From Vogesella sp. LIG4 (GTDB taxonomy: Bacteria; Pseudomonadota; Gammaproteobacteria; Burkholderiales; Chromobacteriaceae), in the NCBI RefSeq assembly GCF_900090205.1, contig NZ_LT607802.1, positions 2,574,006 through 2,638,005 on the forward strand: a DNA stretch of 64,000 nt. Reading direction: 5' to 3'. This document shows, piece by piece, positions 44,006 to 52,373 of the stretch. The first letter of the stretch is position 1, and each line of letters begins with the position of its first letter. Below the pieces are notes generated by a model, which had not been told where the DNA came from, searched no databases, and saw nothing but the letters and a program-made list of their open reading frames with translations. A program made the position numbers and the translations under genes.

Positions 44006-44380
44006 ATGGAAAAGATTCGTGTAGCAATGGTGGGGGCGGGCGAAACCGGCACTCCGCTGTTGCAGCAGTTGCTGGCAGCCGATTTTGTCGAGCTGGTGGG
44101 CGTGGCCGAGCTCAATCTCGGCGTACCAGGGGTGGCGCTGGCGCGCGAGCATGGCGTGCCGGTGACCGACAACTTCATTGAACTGGCGGAGCAGGGCGAG
44201 CGGGTGGACATCATCATCGACCTCACCGGCTCACGCAAAGTGCGCGAGGATCTGCGCCGCTTCATGCAGTTCGCCGGCAACACCCATACCGTGATCATGC
44301 ACGAGCGCATTGCGCTGCTGCTGATGTCGCTGTCGGCCGGCAAACTGGTGGCCACCCGCCACGAGGGCATGGACTACTGA
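44006..44380 (+). CDS. Small Rossmann-fold oxidoreductase-like protein
   Basis: Only 124 residues, starting MEKIRVAMVGAGETGTPLLQ, with the dinucleotide-binding GAGETG motif, then AELNLGVPGVALAREHGVPV and IIIDLTGSRKVREDLRRF. It is a lone NAD(P)-binding domain resembling the N-terminus of homoserine or dihydrodipicolinate-type dehydrogenases, with no catalytic domain. The C-terminus is intact (HEGMDY) and a terminator follows, so it is not a truncation product made here. Role unknown; it may be a redox or nucleotide sensor. Confidence 0.7.
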   Translation: MEKIRVAMVGAGETGTPLLQQLLAADFVELVGVAELNLGVPGVALAREHGVPVTDNFIELAEQGERVDIIIDLTGSRKVREDLRRFMQFAGNTHTVIMHERIALLLMSLSAGKLVATRHEGMDY

Positions 44381-44425
44381 TTGCCCGTGTCACGGCCGGT
44401 TCGCGACTGGCTGGCCGTTACTTGC

Positions 44426-44451
44426 AAGGAGGATTTTCATCCTCCTTTTTT
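44426..44451 (+). terminator. Intrinsic terminator after the small Rossmann protein
   Basis: The stem AAGGAGGAT / ATCCTCCTT has loop TTTC and is followed by more T, 45 bp after the stop. Confidence 0.88.
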
Positions 44452-44494
44452 CATGCCTGTCCGGCCCTGGCCTTGCGGCCAACCTTATGCGCTA

Positions 44495-45106
44495 CTAAGC
44501 AAAACCGCGTTTCTTCAACGCCAGGTACATCATGCCGGCGGTAATGGCATCGTTCAGCGCATCGTGGCGCGGCAGCGCCGGCACGCCCAGCTCATCCACC
44601 AGCGTGGCCAGGCGCAGGTCGATGTGGCTGTCCGGCTGCTGGCGGATCTTGTAGTCGTAGAAGCGCCCGGAGATCTCTATCTGGCGGTTGGGCAGGCCGA
44701 TGCCGGCGAGTTCGCGCACGTACTTGTTCAGCACCGCCACGTCGTATTCCAGGTAGTAGCCGACCAGCGGCCGCCCGCCGATGAAGGCCAGCAGCTGCGA
44801 TACCGCCTCGCGCGGTGACAGCCCTTCCGACACGTCGCGCGGGCGCAGGCCGTGGATCTTCACGCTGCCGGCATCCGGGCGCCGTTCCGGCTTCACCAGC
44901 ACGTAGAACGATTCGCTGCTGAGGATGCGCTGGCCGCGAATCTTCACCGCGCCGATCGACAGCAGCTCGGCCTCCTTCACGTTCAGGCTGGTGGTTTCGC
45001 AATCCACGCTCACCAGCTCGCTGTCGTCTTCCTGCAGCAGGTAGGCGAAGGCCGGGTTTTTCAGCCGCCAGCGCGCCAGCTGCCGTTTCATGGCCGCCGG
45101 GATCAT
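44495..45106 (-). CDS. DnaQ-like 3'-5' exonuclease domain protein
   Basis: The true start is the ATG at 45106 (MIPAAMKRQLARWRLKN), which overlaps the previous stop as ATGA; a longer frame upstream is a shadow. The 203-residue product has the DEDDh exonuclease motifs: SVDCETTSLN (DxE), LVGYYLEYDVAVLN (third Asp) and HDALNDA (His and last Asp). It is coupled to the DUF294/CBS protein upstream. This pair is common in proteobacteria and may act in nucleotide or signalling turnover rather than replication proofreading. Confidence 0.9.
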   Translation of the reverse strand: MIPAAMKRQLARWRLKNPAFAYLLQEDDSELVSVDCETTSLNVKEAELLSIGAVKIRGQRILSSESFYVLVKPERRPDAGSVKIHGLRPRDVSEGLSPREAVSQLLAFIGGRPLVGYYLEYDVAVLNKYVRELAGIGLPNRQIEISGRFYDYKIRQQPDSHIDLRLATLVDELGVPALPRHDALNDAITAGMMYLALKKRGFA

Positions 45107-46911
45107 GCCATCGCTCCCAGGCGGAAGTGGTGGCGCAGATAGGCCTTGAAGCGTTTCACCAGTGCCAGCGCGTCCTTCAGCAGATCGCGCTCCAGCGTGG
45201 ACAGCCGCTCCGGGTACAGCAGGTTGCTGGCGGCGCGGCCATCGGCCAGCTCCGCCAGGCCGTGGCTCAGGCGCAGGCCGAGCAGGAAGGACAGCGCCTC
45301 GCCCACGTCGTTGGCCAGCTCGCGTTCCAGCACGCCACGGTCGGCCAGCTGCTGCAGGCGGTCGAAGGTGTTGCAGGCGCTCACGCCGTGGCGCAGGGCC
45401 AGTGCGCGGATGCCGTGCACGATGGGAAAGATGCCGCCTTTCTTGATGTCCAGCGTGGCGGCGCCATCCTTCTCGCGGGTCAGCAGCTGGGCGAAGAAGC
45501 CCAGCGGGGTGTCGAATTGTTCGATGGCGCGGGCAAAGCGGGCGTAGAAGCTTTCGTCGTCGGACAGCAGGCTGGCCAGGTACTGCCGGCACTGCAGCAG
45601 CAGCGCAGGGTCGCCGGCCACCGCCTCGGCATCCACGAAAATCGCCAGGTTCATCAGCGTGTCGCCATCGGGGGTGATGACCCAGTGGTACAGCTGGTCG
45701 CGCATCGCCTGCTCGTGGCGGCACCATTGCGGGCTGCTCAGCATGATGCCGCCGGGGCAGGGCGGGTAGCCGAAGCGTGCCAGCGTGTCGCTGAACCGGC
45801 TGCAGGCAGTGGCGATGTCCGGGTGCTCGAAGCCATCGCGGATCAGCAGCGCGTTGTCCTGGTCGGTCTTGAGAATCTGCTCGCCGCGGCCTTCCGAGCC
45901 CATTACCAGCAGGCAGCTGTTGGCCACCAGTTCCGGCGGGGCGATCAGCTGCCAGGCGCGTTCGAACAGCCGCGCGTTCAGCGCCTGCACCAGGCGCCCC
46001 AACTGCGGCGCCTTCACGCCGTGGCTGGAGAGGATGCTTACCAGACGGGTGATCTGCTCGGCGATCTGGGCCAGCTCGTCCAGCGTTTCGGCACGGTCCA
46101 GCCGCTGGGCGATCAGGTGCGAGTGGTTGGAGAAGTAGGACAGGATGTCCACCTGCGCCAGGATGCCCACTGGCTCGCCGTGATCCATCACCACCAGGCG
46201 GCGGATGTTGCGCTGGGTCATGGTGAGCAGGGCGTTGAACAGGAAGTCGTCGATGTCCACGGTGATCAGGTTGAAGTGGCAGACCCGGTGCAGCGCGGTG
46301 CTGGATGGCGTGTCGCTGAGGATGATGTCGCGGAAGTCGGTGGTGGTGAACATGCCGAGCTGTTCGCCGTGGCGCACCAGGATGGATTTGCTCTTGCGCT
46401 GCTTCATCAGCCGCGCGGCATCCAGGATGCTGTCGTTGCCGTCGGCGAACACCGGCAGCCGCGAGCAGGCGTCGCGCACGGTGGCGGTGAGCAGGGTCTG
46501 CAGCTCGCGGTTGCCGGATTCACGCGCCATGGCACCGAATTTCTGCGAGATGCTGGCAAAGAAATAGGCGCCAAAGGCGGGGTTGCTTTCGGTGAGCGCC
46601 AGTATGGTGGCGCGTGGCAGCGCGAACACCAGGGCCTCCTCGTGCACCACGAAGCGGGTGGCGCTCTGGCCGGACACCATGGAGCGGGCGTCGAAGGAGT
46701 CGCGCTGCTTGTACACCGCGATCACCTCGTCGTCCGCCATCTCGCGCACCACGCCCTTGATGACCACGTACAGCGCGTCCACCGGCTGGCCGGGGGCGAG
46801 GATCAGCTCCTCATCATCGAAGAACACGATGTCGGCGGCGTTTTCCAGCGTTTGCTGCTCGGCATTGCTCAGGTGGGTGAAGGGCGGATGGGAGAAGTCG
46901 AAACGGGACAT
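45103..46911 (-). CDS. Cyclic-nucleotide-binding / CBS / DUF294 nucleotidyltransferase-like protein
   Basis: This 602-residue protein has several modules. A cNMP-binding domain (about 10-125) contains ELILAPGQPVDALYVVIKGV and FDARSMVSGQSATRFVVHEE. Two CBS motifs (about 150-270) follow. A DUF294 nucleotidyltransferase-like domain (about 300-430) has VMGSEGRGEQILKTDQDNAL with the GSxGR...D pattern. A DUF294 C-terminal helical domain ends the protein. The family resembles GlnD-type nucleotidyltransferases and may modify an unknown partner under control of a nucleotide. It is translationally coupled to the exonuclease gene (ATGA). GGAGTG precedes the start. Confidence 0.9.
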   Translation of the reverse strand: MSRFDFSHPPFTHLSNAEQQTLENAADIVFFDDEELILAPGQPVDALYVVIKGVVREMADDEVIAVYKQRDSFDARSMVSGQSATRFVVHEEALVFALPRATILALTESNPAFGAYFFASISQKFGAMARESGNRELQTLLTATVRDACSRLPVFADGNDSILDAARLMKQRKSKSILVRHGEQLGMFTTTDFRDIILSDTPSSTALHRVCHFNLITVDIDDFLFNALLTMTQRNIRRLVVMDHGEPVGILAQVDILSYFSNHSHLIAQRLDRAETLDELAQIAEQITRLVSILSSHGVKAPQLGRLVQALNARLFERAWQLIAPPELVANSCLLVMGSEGRGEQILKTDQDNALLIRDGFEHPDIATACSRFSDTLARFGYPPCPGGIMLSSPQWCRHEQAMRDQLYHWVITPDGDTLMNLAIFVDAEAVAGDPALLLQCRQYLASLLSDDESFYARFARAIEQFDTPLGFFAQLLTREKDGAATLDIKKGGIFPIVHGIRALALRHGVSACNTFDRLQQLADRGVLERELANDVGEALSFLLGLRLSHGLAELADGRAASNLLYPERLSTLERDLLKDALALVKRFKAYLRHHFRLGAMA

Positions 46912-46990
46912 GCTGGCACTCCGTGAGAGTCACGCTTCCAGCATAAACGCCCCGCGGCCGCCACGGCCACGTTGGCCGCAGCGGCAGCAC

Positions 46991-47842
46991 TCAGTCTTGC
47001 GCTGGATCAGCTTTTGCTGCGGCATCCGTGTCGCAGCCGCCGGTGTCGACGCGGCGGGTGGGCGTGCTGCCCTGGCTGTGCAGCAGCGGCAGGCCGCCCT
47101 GGAACAGCATCAGCTCGCCGTCGCGCAGCGGCGTCCAGTATTCATTGTCGGTCAGCGGTATGGTGGCGATGATCGCCACGCGGTCGCGCGGCGTGGTGAC
47201 GGTGGAGAAATCCACCGTCACGTCGTCGTCCACCAGGTGGGCGGTGGGGAACGGTGCCTGGCGCACGATGTAGTGCAGGCGGGTGGAGCAGTGCACGAAC
47301 ATCCAGTCGCCATTGGACAGCATGAAATTGCACACGCCGTGCTCGCGCAGCTCGGCGGCCAGCGCCTCCACTGCGGTGAACAGTTCCTGCAGCGTGGGCT
47401 GCTGGCACCAGCGCTGGCGCAGGGTTTCCAGCAGGTGGCAGAAGGCGCGTTCCGAGTCGGTGCTGCCCACCGGCTGGTAGTAGCAGCCGGGCGCCGGGTG
47501 GAAGTCCACCAGGTTGCCGTTGTGGGCGAAGATCCAGTACTGGCCCCAGATCTCGCGCTGGAACGGGTGGCAGTTGGTCAGGTTCACCTCGCCCTGGGTG
47601 GCCTTGCGGATATGGGCGATGACGTTTTCCGACTTGATCGGGTACTGGCGAACCAGGCTGGCCACCGGCGAATCGGCGGCCGGCTTGTCGTCGAGGAACA
47701 GCCGCACGCCGCGGCCTTCGAAAAAGGCGATGCCCCAGCCGTCGGCATGGTGGTCGGTAAGGCCGCCACGGCGGTGGAAGCCTTCAAAGGAAAACAGGAT
47801 GTCGGTGGGCGTATTGCAGTTCATGCCCAGCAGCTGGCACAT
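46991..47842 (-). CDS. Class II glutamine amidotransferase (YafJ-like)
   Basis: The 283-residue protein starts MCQLLGMNCNTPTDILFSF. Cys2 is the N-terminal nucleophile of Ntn-type class II amidotransferases after Met removal. HADGWGIAFFEG, AHIRKATQGEV and FAHNGNLVDF are the family motifs for substrate and oxyanion binding. There is no synthetase domain, as in YafJ. It probably hydrolyses glutamine or another gamma-glutamyl compound; the physiological substrate is unknown. It lies upstream of the DUF294 gene on the same strand (79-bp gap holding a 10-mer repeat copy). Confidence 0.88.
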   Translation of the reverse strand: MCQLLGMNCNTPTDILFSFEGFHRRGGLTDHHADGWGIAFFEGRGVRLFLDDKPAADSPVASLVRQYPIKSENVIAHIRKATQGEVNLTNCHPFQREIWGQYWIFAHNGNLVDFHPAPGCYYQPVGSTDSERAFCHLLETLRQRWCQQPTLQELFTAVEALAAELREHGVCNFMLSNGDWMFVHCSTRLHYIVRQAPFPTAHLVDDDVTVDFSTVTTPRDRVAIIATIPLTDNEYWTPLRDGELMLFQGGLPLLHSQGSTPTRRVDTGGCDTDAAAKADPAQD

Positions 47843-48005
47843 GGGGTATTCCGTTACGGATGCGAGTCAGGTCATTTTTTCACGAACTGCCGCCGCGGCC
47901 AAGGTTGGCCGCATGGCGGGGGCGGGCGATAATGACGGCGGGACACTTGCAGTTTATCGCCACAGCCCCTATCTATGGCGTTTGCACGCGTTACGGGAGC
48001 CCGTC

Positions 48006-48590
48006 ATGACCACCATAGTCGTTGTCTGCAAGGACGGCCAGGTCGCCATTGCGGCCGATACCCAGACCACGTTCAGCGACGAGCACAAGCTGCTGGCCGG
48101 CTACGATGTGTTCCACGACAAGATCTTCCGCATCGGCGACAACTACCTGGCCATCGCCGGCTCCGCCGCGCACGACCTGGTGCTGCAGTCGGCGCTGAAG
48201 GGGCTGAAGTCGCGCGATCTGTCCAGCCGTGCCGGGCTGTTCGAGACCTTTCGCAAGATCCATCCCAAGCTGAAGGATCACTTCTTCCTGCGCCCGGAAG
48301 AGGACGAGGAAGATCCGTACGAATCCAGCCAGATGATGGTGCTGGTGGCCAACGCCCACGGCATCTTCGGGGTGTTCCCGATGCGCGAGGTGTACCAGTT
48401 CGCCCGCTACTGGGCGATAGGCTCCGGCCGCAAGTTCGCCATGGGCGCCATGCAGGTGCTGTACGACAGCCCGCTGACGGCAGCGCAGATCGCCGAGCGC
48501 GCGGTACAGGCCGCCTGCGAGTTCGATGCCAGCTCCTCGCTGCCGCTGACGCTTTATTCGATATCCAACGACAAGGACAAGCATTCATGA
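48006..48590 (+). CDS. Proteasome-like Ntn-hydrolase (HslV-related; possibly beta-proteobacterial proteasome homologue, BPH)
   Basis: The start at 48006 gives 194 residues beginning MTTIVVVCKDGQVAIAADTQ. Thr2 would be the catalytic nucleophile after Met removal, and the GQVAIAADTQTTFSDEHKL stretch matches the proteasome beta-subunit/HslV N-terminus. A GSAAHDLV and a YWAIGSGRKFAMGAM segment match the substrate-channel and GSGG-like loops. No HslU-type ATPase is adjacent. This fits the stand-alone beta-proteobacterial homologue (BPH) more than HslV; that assignment is inference. Its stop overlaps the Hsp33 start (ATGA), linking a self-compartmentalised protease to a redox chaperone. Confidence 0.82.
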   Translation: MTTIVVVCKDGQVAIAADTQTTFSDEHKLLAGYDVFHDKIFRIGDNYLAIAGSAAHDLVLQSALKGLKSRDLSSRAGLFETFRKIHPKLKDHFFLRPEEDEEDPYESSQMMVLVANAHGIFGVFPMREVYQFARYWAIGSGRKFAMGAMQVLYDSPLTAAQIAERAVQAACEFDASSSLPLTLYSISNDKDKHS

Positions 48591-49465
48591 GCCAACACGA
48601 CAATCTGCAACGCTTCCTGTTCGACGGTGCGCCGGTACGCGGCGCGCTGGTGCGCATGGACGGCGCCTGGCAGCAGGTGCTGGCGCGTCACGACTACCCG
48701 CCGGCCATTCGCCAGGTACTGGGCCAGATGCTGGCGGCCAGCAGCCTGCTGGCGGCCAACCTCAAGTTCGACGGCACGCTGATCATGCAGTTGCACGGCA
48801 AGGGCGCGCTGCGCCTGGCGGTGGCCGAGTGCACCAACGAGCGCACCGTGCGCGCCACCGCGCGCTACGATGCCCACATCCACGACGCGCCGCTGGCCGA
48901 GCTGCTGGGCGAGGGCGGCACCTGTGTGCTGACGCTGGAGCCCAAGGACGGCGAGCCGTGGCAGGGCATCGTGGCGCTGGAGGGCGACAGCATCGCCGCC
49001 ATGCTGCAGCACTATATGCAGCGCTCCGAGCAGCTGGACAGCCGCCTGATCCTGGCCTGCAATGACGAAACCGCCGCCGGCCTGCTGCTGCAGCGCCTGC
49101 CGGACGGCCACGGCGACCCGGACGCCTGGCAGCACCTGACCGTGCTGGCCGACACCCTGCGCCCGGACGAGCTGCTGGGCCTGCCGGCGCACGACATCCT
49201 GCATCGCCTGTACCACGAGGAAACCGTGCGCGTGTTCGAGCCGCAGGCGGTGAGCTTCGCCTGCAACTGCAGCGAGGAGCGCGTGGGCGAGATGCTCAAG
49301 CTGCTGGGCGGCCAGGAAGTGGCCGAGGTGGTGCTGGAGCAGGGCTCCATCGAGGTAGGTTGCGAGTACTGCGGCCAACGTTACGTGTTCGACGAGGACG
49401 ACGTGAACCAGCTGTTCGGCATGGACGTGATCGGCGCCATGCGCAGCGAGGCGCCGCGCCACTGA
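48587..49465 (+). CDS. hslO: Redox-regulated chaperone Hsp33
   Basis: This 292-residue Hsp33 starts MSQHDNLQRFLFDGAPVRGA. The N-terminal domain (GALVRMDGAWQQVLARHDYP, QMLAASSLLAANLKFDGTLI) and C-terminal zinc switch are present. The four Cys are arranged as CNC (FACNCSEERV) and CEYC (VGCEYCGQRYVF), which bind zinc when reduced and form disulphides on oxidative stress. It is translationally coupled to the proteasome-like gene upstream. A terminator follows at 49491. Confidence 0.97.
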   Translation: MSQHDNLQRFLFDGAPVRGALVRMDGAWQQVLARHDYPPAIRQVLGQMLAASSLLAANLKFDGTLIMQLHGKGALRLAVAECTNERTVRATARYDAHIHDAPLAELLGEGGTCVLTLEPKDGEPWQGIVALEGDSIAAMLQHYMQRSEQLDSRLILACNDETAAGLLLQRLPDGHGDPDAWQHLTVLADTLRPDELLGLPAHDILHRLYHEETVRVFEPQAVSFACNCSEERVGEMLKLLGGQEVAEVVLEQGSIEVGCEYCGQRYVFDEDDVNQLFGMDVIGAMRSEAPRH

Positions 49466-49490
49466 GCATCAGCTGCTGGCTGACGAACAA

Positions 49491-49520
49491 CAAGGGCCGC
49501 TTGCGCGGCCCTTGTCTTTT
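49491..49520 (+). terminator. Intrinsic terminator of the protease-Hsp33 operon
   Basis: The stem CAAGGGCCGC / GCGGCCCTTG has loop TTGC and is followed by TCTTTT, 25 bp after the hslO stop. Confidence 0.88.
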
Positions 49521-49540
49521 GTGGCGGTGAATCCGACTGG

Positions 49541-49652
49541 TAGGGCGGAAGCCCGGTAAACCGGGCGTTCCGACAGTCAGGCACAAGGTTGGCCGCATGG
49601 GGGCTCCTCCTCGATGCTTGTGGCGGAACGCCCCGCTGGGGCTTCCTCCCTA
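49541..49652. repeat. Inverted pair of GTAGGG-type palindromic repeats
   Basis: The left unit reads GTAGGGCGGAAGCCC, loop, GGGCGTTCCG (49541-49572). The complement of 49620-49652 reads GTAGGGAGGAAGCCCC, loop, GGGCGTTCCG. The two are the same REP-like hairpin in opposite orientation, with a 10-mer repeat copy (49588-49597) between them. They share the GTAGGG start with the hairpins in the 197-bp repeats at 11745-12138. Confidence 0.65.
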
Positions 49653-49667
49653 CTGCCGGCGGCTGGA

Positions 49668-51203
49668 TCACGACTCGTTCAGCACGCTTTCGATCTCCTT
49701 GATGTGTGCCTGGTGGCGTTCGATACGCTCGCCGACCGGCGGGCCCTTGAAGGTCTTGCGCACCCCCAGCACGAACCAGAAGAACATCAGCACCACCAGC
49801 AGGGCGATGGTGATGTACAGCACCTTTTCATTGGGCGGCTGCATGCCGACAAAGGCCAGTACGCCGCCACCCAGCGTGGCCAGCAGGGCGATGGGCTTGG
49901 ACGCGGCGCCCAGGCTGAACGGCCCCTTGTGGGTCCAGCTGCGGCCTTCGGCAAAGAAACCGGCGGCGGTGGGCAGCACATAGGAGATGTACAGCAGCAC
50001 GGCGCAGGCGGTGGACAGCACCAGGAAGGCATCGCCGTACAGCGTGGCGGCAATGGCCAGAATGGCCGATACCCAGATGGCCAGCACCGGGGTGCGGTGT
50101 GTCGCGTGCACCTGCTTGAGCTGGTGCGAGAACGGCAGGCCGCCATCACGGGCGAAGGCATACATCATGCGCGAGGTGGAGGTCAGGCAGGCCAGGCCGC
50201 ACAGGTAGTTGCACAGGAAAATGCTGATGCCGAGCGCGGCCTTGAGCGGTGCCGGCAGCGTGCTCAGCAGCAGGTCGAGGAAGCCCATGCCGGATTTCAC
50301 CCCGGCCGCCATGTCCGGCATTACCAGCACGAAGGTGCAGATCATGATGTAGCCGAACAGCGCCGACCACAGTACCGAGCGGATGATGCCCTTGGGCACG
50401 TTGTGCGCGGCATGCTGGGTTTCTTCCGAGGTGTGGGCGGAAGCGTCATAGCCGGTCAGCGTGTACACGGTGAGCAGCAGGCCGGCGAGGAACACCATCA
50501 CGCTGTTGTCCATCTTCGGCCAGGCACTGCCATCGGCACCGGTGTAGTTGGTGAACTGGACCAGGCGGGAGAAGTCCAGCGGGCCCTTGGCGTAGACCAG
50601 CAGCGACACGGTCAGCACGGTGGATACCGCAAAGATCAGGTAGCCGGAGATGTCGGTCAGCTTGCTGGTGATCTTGATGCCCATGTGGTTCAGCCAGGCC
50701 TGGGACAGGGTGATGCCGCCGATGAACAGCGTCTGCTCGGTCCAGGTGAGCTTGTCCGGGTTGATACCCAGCAGCGGGGCGACCAGGGTCTTGAAGAACG
50801 GGTCGTACACGCCGAAGTTCACCGAAGCCACCACGAAGATCAGCCCCAGCAGGTTGATCCAGGCGGTTACCCAGCCCAGCCCCTTGCCGCCGAGGATGGA
50901 CGCCCAGTGGTACAGGCCGCCCGCGGTGGGATAGGCGGAGGCGATCTGCGCCATGGCCGCGGCCACGATGGCGGCGAACAGCGCGCCCACCGGCCAGCCG
51001 ATGCCGATGGCGGCGCCGCCGCCGGCGCTCAGGCCGGAGGGAAACGCGGTGATGCCGCCGGCCAGGATACAGATGATGGAAAAGGAAATGGCAAAGTTGG
51101 AAAAGCCGCTCATGCGCCGGGACAATTCCTGCGCATAACCCATGCTGTGTAACAGTTTCTCGTCCTCGCTCACTGGCGGGTTTTCGTGCTGAACTGGGTT
51201 CAT
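49668..51203 (-). CDS. APC-superfamily amino-acid/amine permease
   Basis: I use the ATG at 51203 (MNPVQHENPPVSEDEKL) because AGAGG sits 7 nt before it and directly abuts the ATG at 51209. The 511-residue protein has about 12 membrane helices. Its start, LSRRMSGFSNFAISFSIICI, and the ILAGGITAFPSGLSAGGGAA helix are typical of the ACT/GabP-like branch of APC permeases. It lies on the same strand downstream of the gamma-glutamyl catabolic genes after a 459-bp gap and probably imports their amine substrate. Substrate unproven. Confidence 0.85.
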   Translation of the reverse strand: MNPVQHENPPVSEDEKLLHSMGYAQELSRRMSGFSNFAISFSIICILAGGITAFPSGLSAGGGAAIGIGWPVGALFAAIVAAAMAQIASAYPTAGGLYHWASILGGKGLGWVTAWINLLGLIFVVASVNFGVYDPFFKTLVAPLLGINPDKLTWTEQTLFIGGITLSQAWLNHMGIKITSKLTDISGYLIFAVSTVLTVSLLVYAKGPLDFSRLVQFTNYTGADGSAWPKMDNSVMVFLAGLLLTVYTLTGYDASAHTSEETQHAAHNVPKGIIRSVLWSALFGYIMICTFVLVMPDMAAGVKSGMGFLDLLLSTLPAPLKAALGISIFLCNYLCGLACLTSTSRMMYAFARDGGLPFSHQLKQVHATHRTPVLAIWVSAILAIAATLYGDAFLVLSTACAVLLYISYVLPTAAGFFAEGRSWTHKGPFSLGAASKPIALLATLGGGVLAFVGMQPPNEKVLYITIALLVVLMFFWFVLGVRKTFKGPPVGERIERHQAHIKEIESVLNES

Positions 51204-51662
51204 GATCATCCTCTATTAGTGTTGACTGACACTGACTGGACTGCACTTTTTGATACTACTTCTCCCTTTTACTGCTCTTTGCCGCCGACTCGGCTCCCGG
51301 TGTGCGTCGTGCCGCCTGCACGCCTGGCATCGAGGCGTACCGGTACGGGCTGCTGCCCGGCTTTGTCCACAGCATTGATTACTGTCCGGCATCGGATCAG
51401 GCGGCATGGCCGCCTGATCCGCCCGTTGCTTGACGCCGGACTGGCGCGCCCATTGCCTGCGGCGCGCCCGGTACTGCCGACAGGTTGGCCGCAAGCCACC
51501 TGTTCTGCTGTGTGCCTCGAAAAACGCCAGCTTTCGTCGCGATACTGCGTTGCTCACGAAAAATTTCTCCTTACATATCAAACATATGCTGCGTAGAAAT
51601 TTTCCGTTCGCGCCTTGTCTCACTTAGAAATCAGGGTTTTTCGAGGCACCCTGCTGTTGCCT
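51204..51662. other. Intergenic region with a 138-bp inverted-repeat element
   Basis: The gap holds one 10-mer repeat copy (51484-51493) and an element from 51512 to 51649. The element's ends, GTGCCTCGAAAAAC and GTTTTTCGAGGCAC, are perfect 14-bp inverted repeats, with further internal pairing (GAAAAATTTC...GAAATTTTC). It is AT-richer than its surroundings. I see no gene. It looks like a miniature inverted-repeat transposon relic. Confidence 0.6.
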
Positions 51663-52373
51663 TCAACGCGCCATGTGTTCGGCGCTCATGCGCACCAGGT
51701 GGTCGAACAGCGCCTGCTGGTGAGCATCGTCCGCCGCGGTGATTTCCGGATGCCACTGCACCGCGGTCAGCTGCGGGTTGCCCTGCAGCTCCACCGCCTC
51801 GATCACCCCGTCCGGCGCCCAGGCCACCGGCACCAGACCTTCGCCCAGCTGATCGATGGCCTGGTGATGCCAGGATGCCGACTCGCTGCGCTCGCCTAGC
51901 AGCCCGGCCAGGCAGCTGCCGGCCGCCACGCGAATGGCGTGGGGTATCGGGTCGCGCGGCGGGGCGCGGTGCAGGGTGTCCTCGCCCACCACGTCCGGCA
52001 GGTGCAGGTGCAGGGTGCCACCCAGCACGGTGTTCACCAGCTGCAGGCCGCGGCAGATCGCCAGCGTCGGCAGCCGGCTTGCCAGCACGGCGCGGGTCAG
52101 CGCCAGCTCGGTGTCGTCGCGCGCCGGGTTGAGGTTGTAGATGGTGGGGTGGTCGCCGCCGTCGTAGCGGGCAGGCTCGATATCGCCGCCGCCGATCAGC
52201 ACCACGCCGTCCAGTCGCGCCAGCCAGGCATCCACCATGTCGGCGCCGACATGCGGCAGCAGCACCGGCGCGCCACCGGCACGCACCACCGCCTGCACAT
52301 ACAGCTCGGGCGTGTGCGGGCCGTGGCCGGGGCCGGGCGGGTAGGTGGTCAGGCCAATCACCGGTTTAGCCAT
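51663..52373 (-). CDS. PuuD-like gamma-glutamyl amide hydrolase (class I glutamine amidotransferase, peptidase C26)
   Basis: The start at 52373 (MAKPVIGLTTYPPGPGHGPH) overlaps the Fe-ADH stop by 8 bp. The 236-residue protein has LIGGGDIEPARYDG, the nucleophile motif LAICRGLQLVNTVLGG (Cys) and the His-Glu of QWHPEIT. Peptidase C26 members cleave gamma-glutamyl amides; PuuD releases GABA from gamma-glutamyl-GABA. In this cluster it would release glutamate from the final gamma-glutamyl acid of the pathway. Function is by context and family. Confidence 0.88.
   Translation of the reverse strand: MAKPVIGLTTYPPGPGHGPHTPELYVQAVVRAGGAPVLLPHVGADMVDAWLARLDGVVLIGGGDIEPARYDGGDHPTIYNLNPARDDTELALTRAVLASRLPTLAICRGLQLVNTVLGGTLHLHLPDVVGEDTLHRAPPRDPIPHAIRVAAGSCLAGLLGERSESASWHHQAIDQLGEGLVPVAWAPDGVIEAVELQGNPQLTAVQWHPEITAADDAHQQALFDHLVRMSAEHMAR

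Noticed and set aside
45107..45727. N-terminal extension of the DnaQ-like exonuclease frame
   Set aside because: It lies wholly inside the DUF294 gene in another frame; the ATGA-coupled start at 45106 gives a standard exonuclease length.
48006..48590. Calling this gene hslV
   Set aside because: No hslU follows, and the N-terminus and length fit a stand-alone proteasome-like protein better; the partner is hslO.
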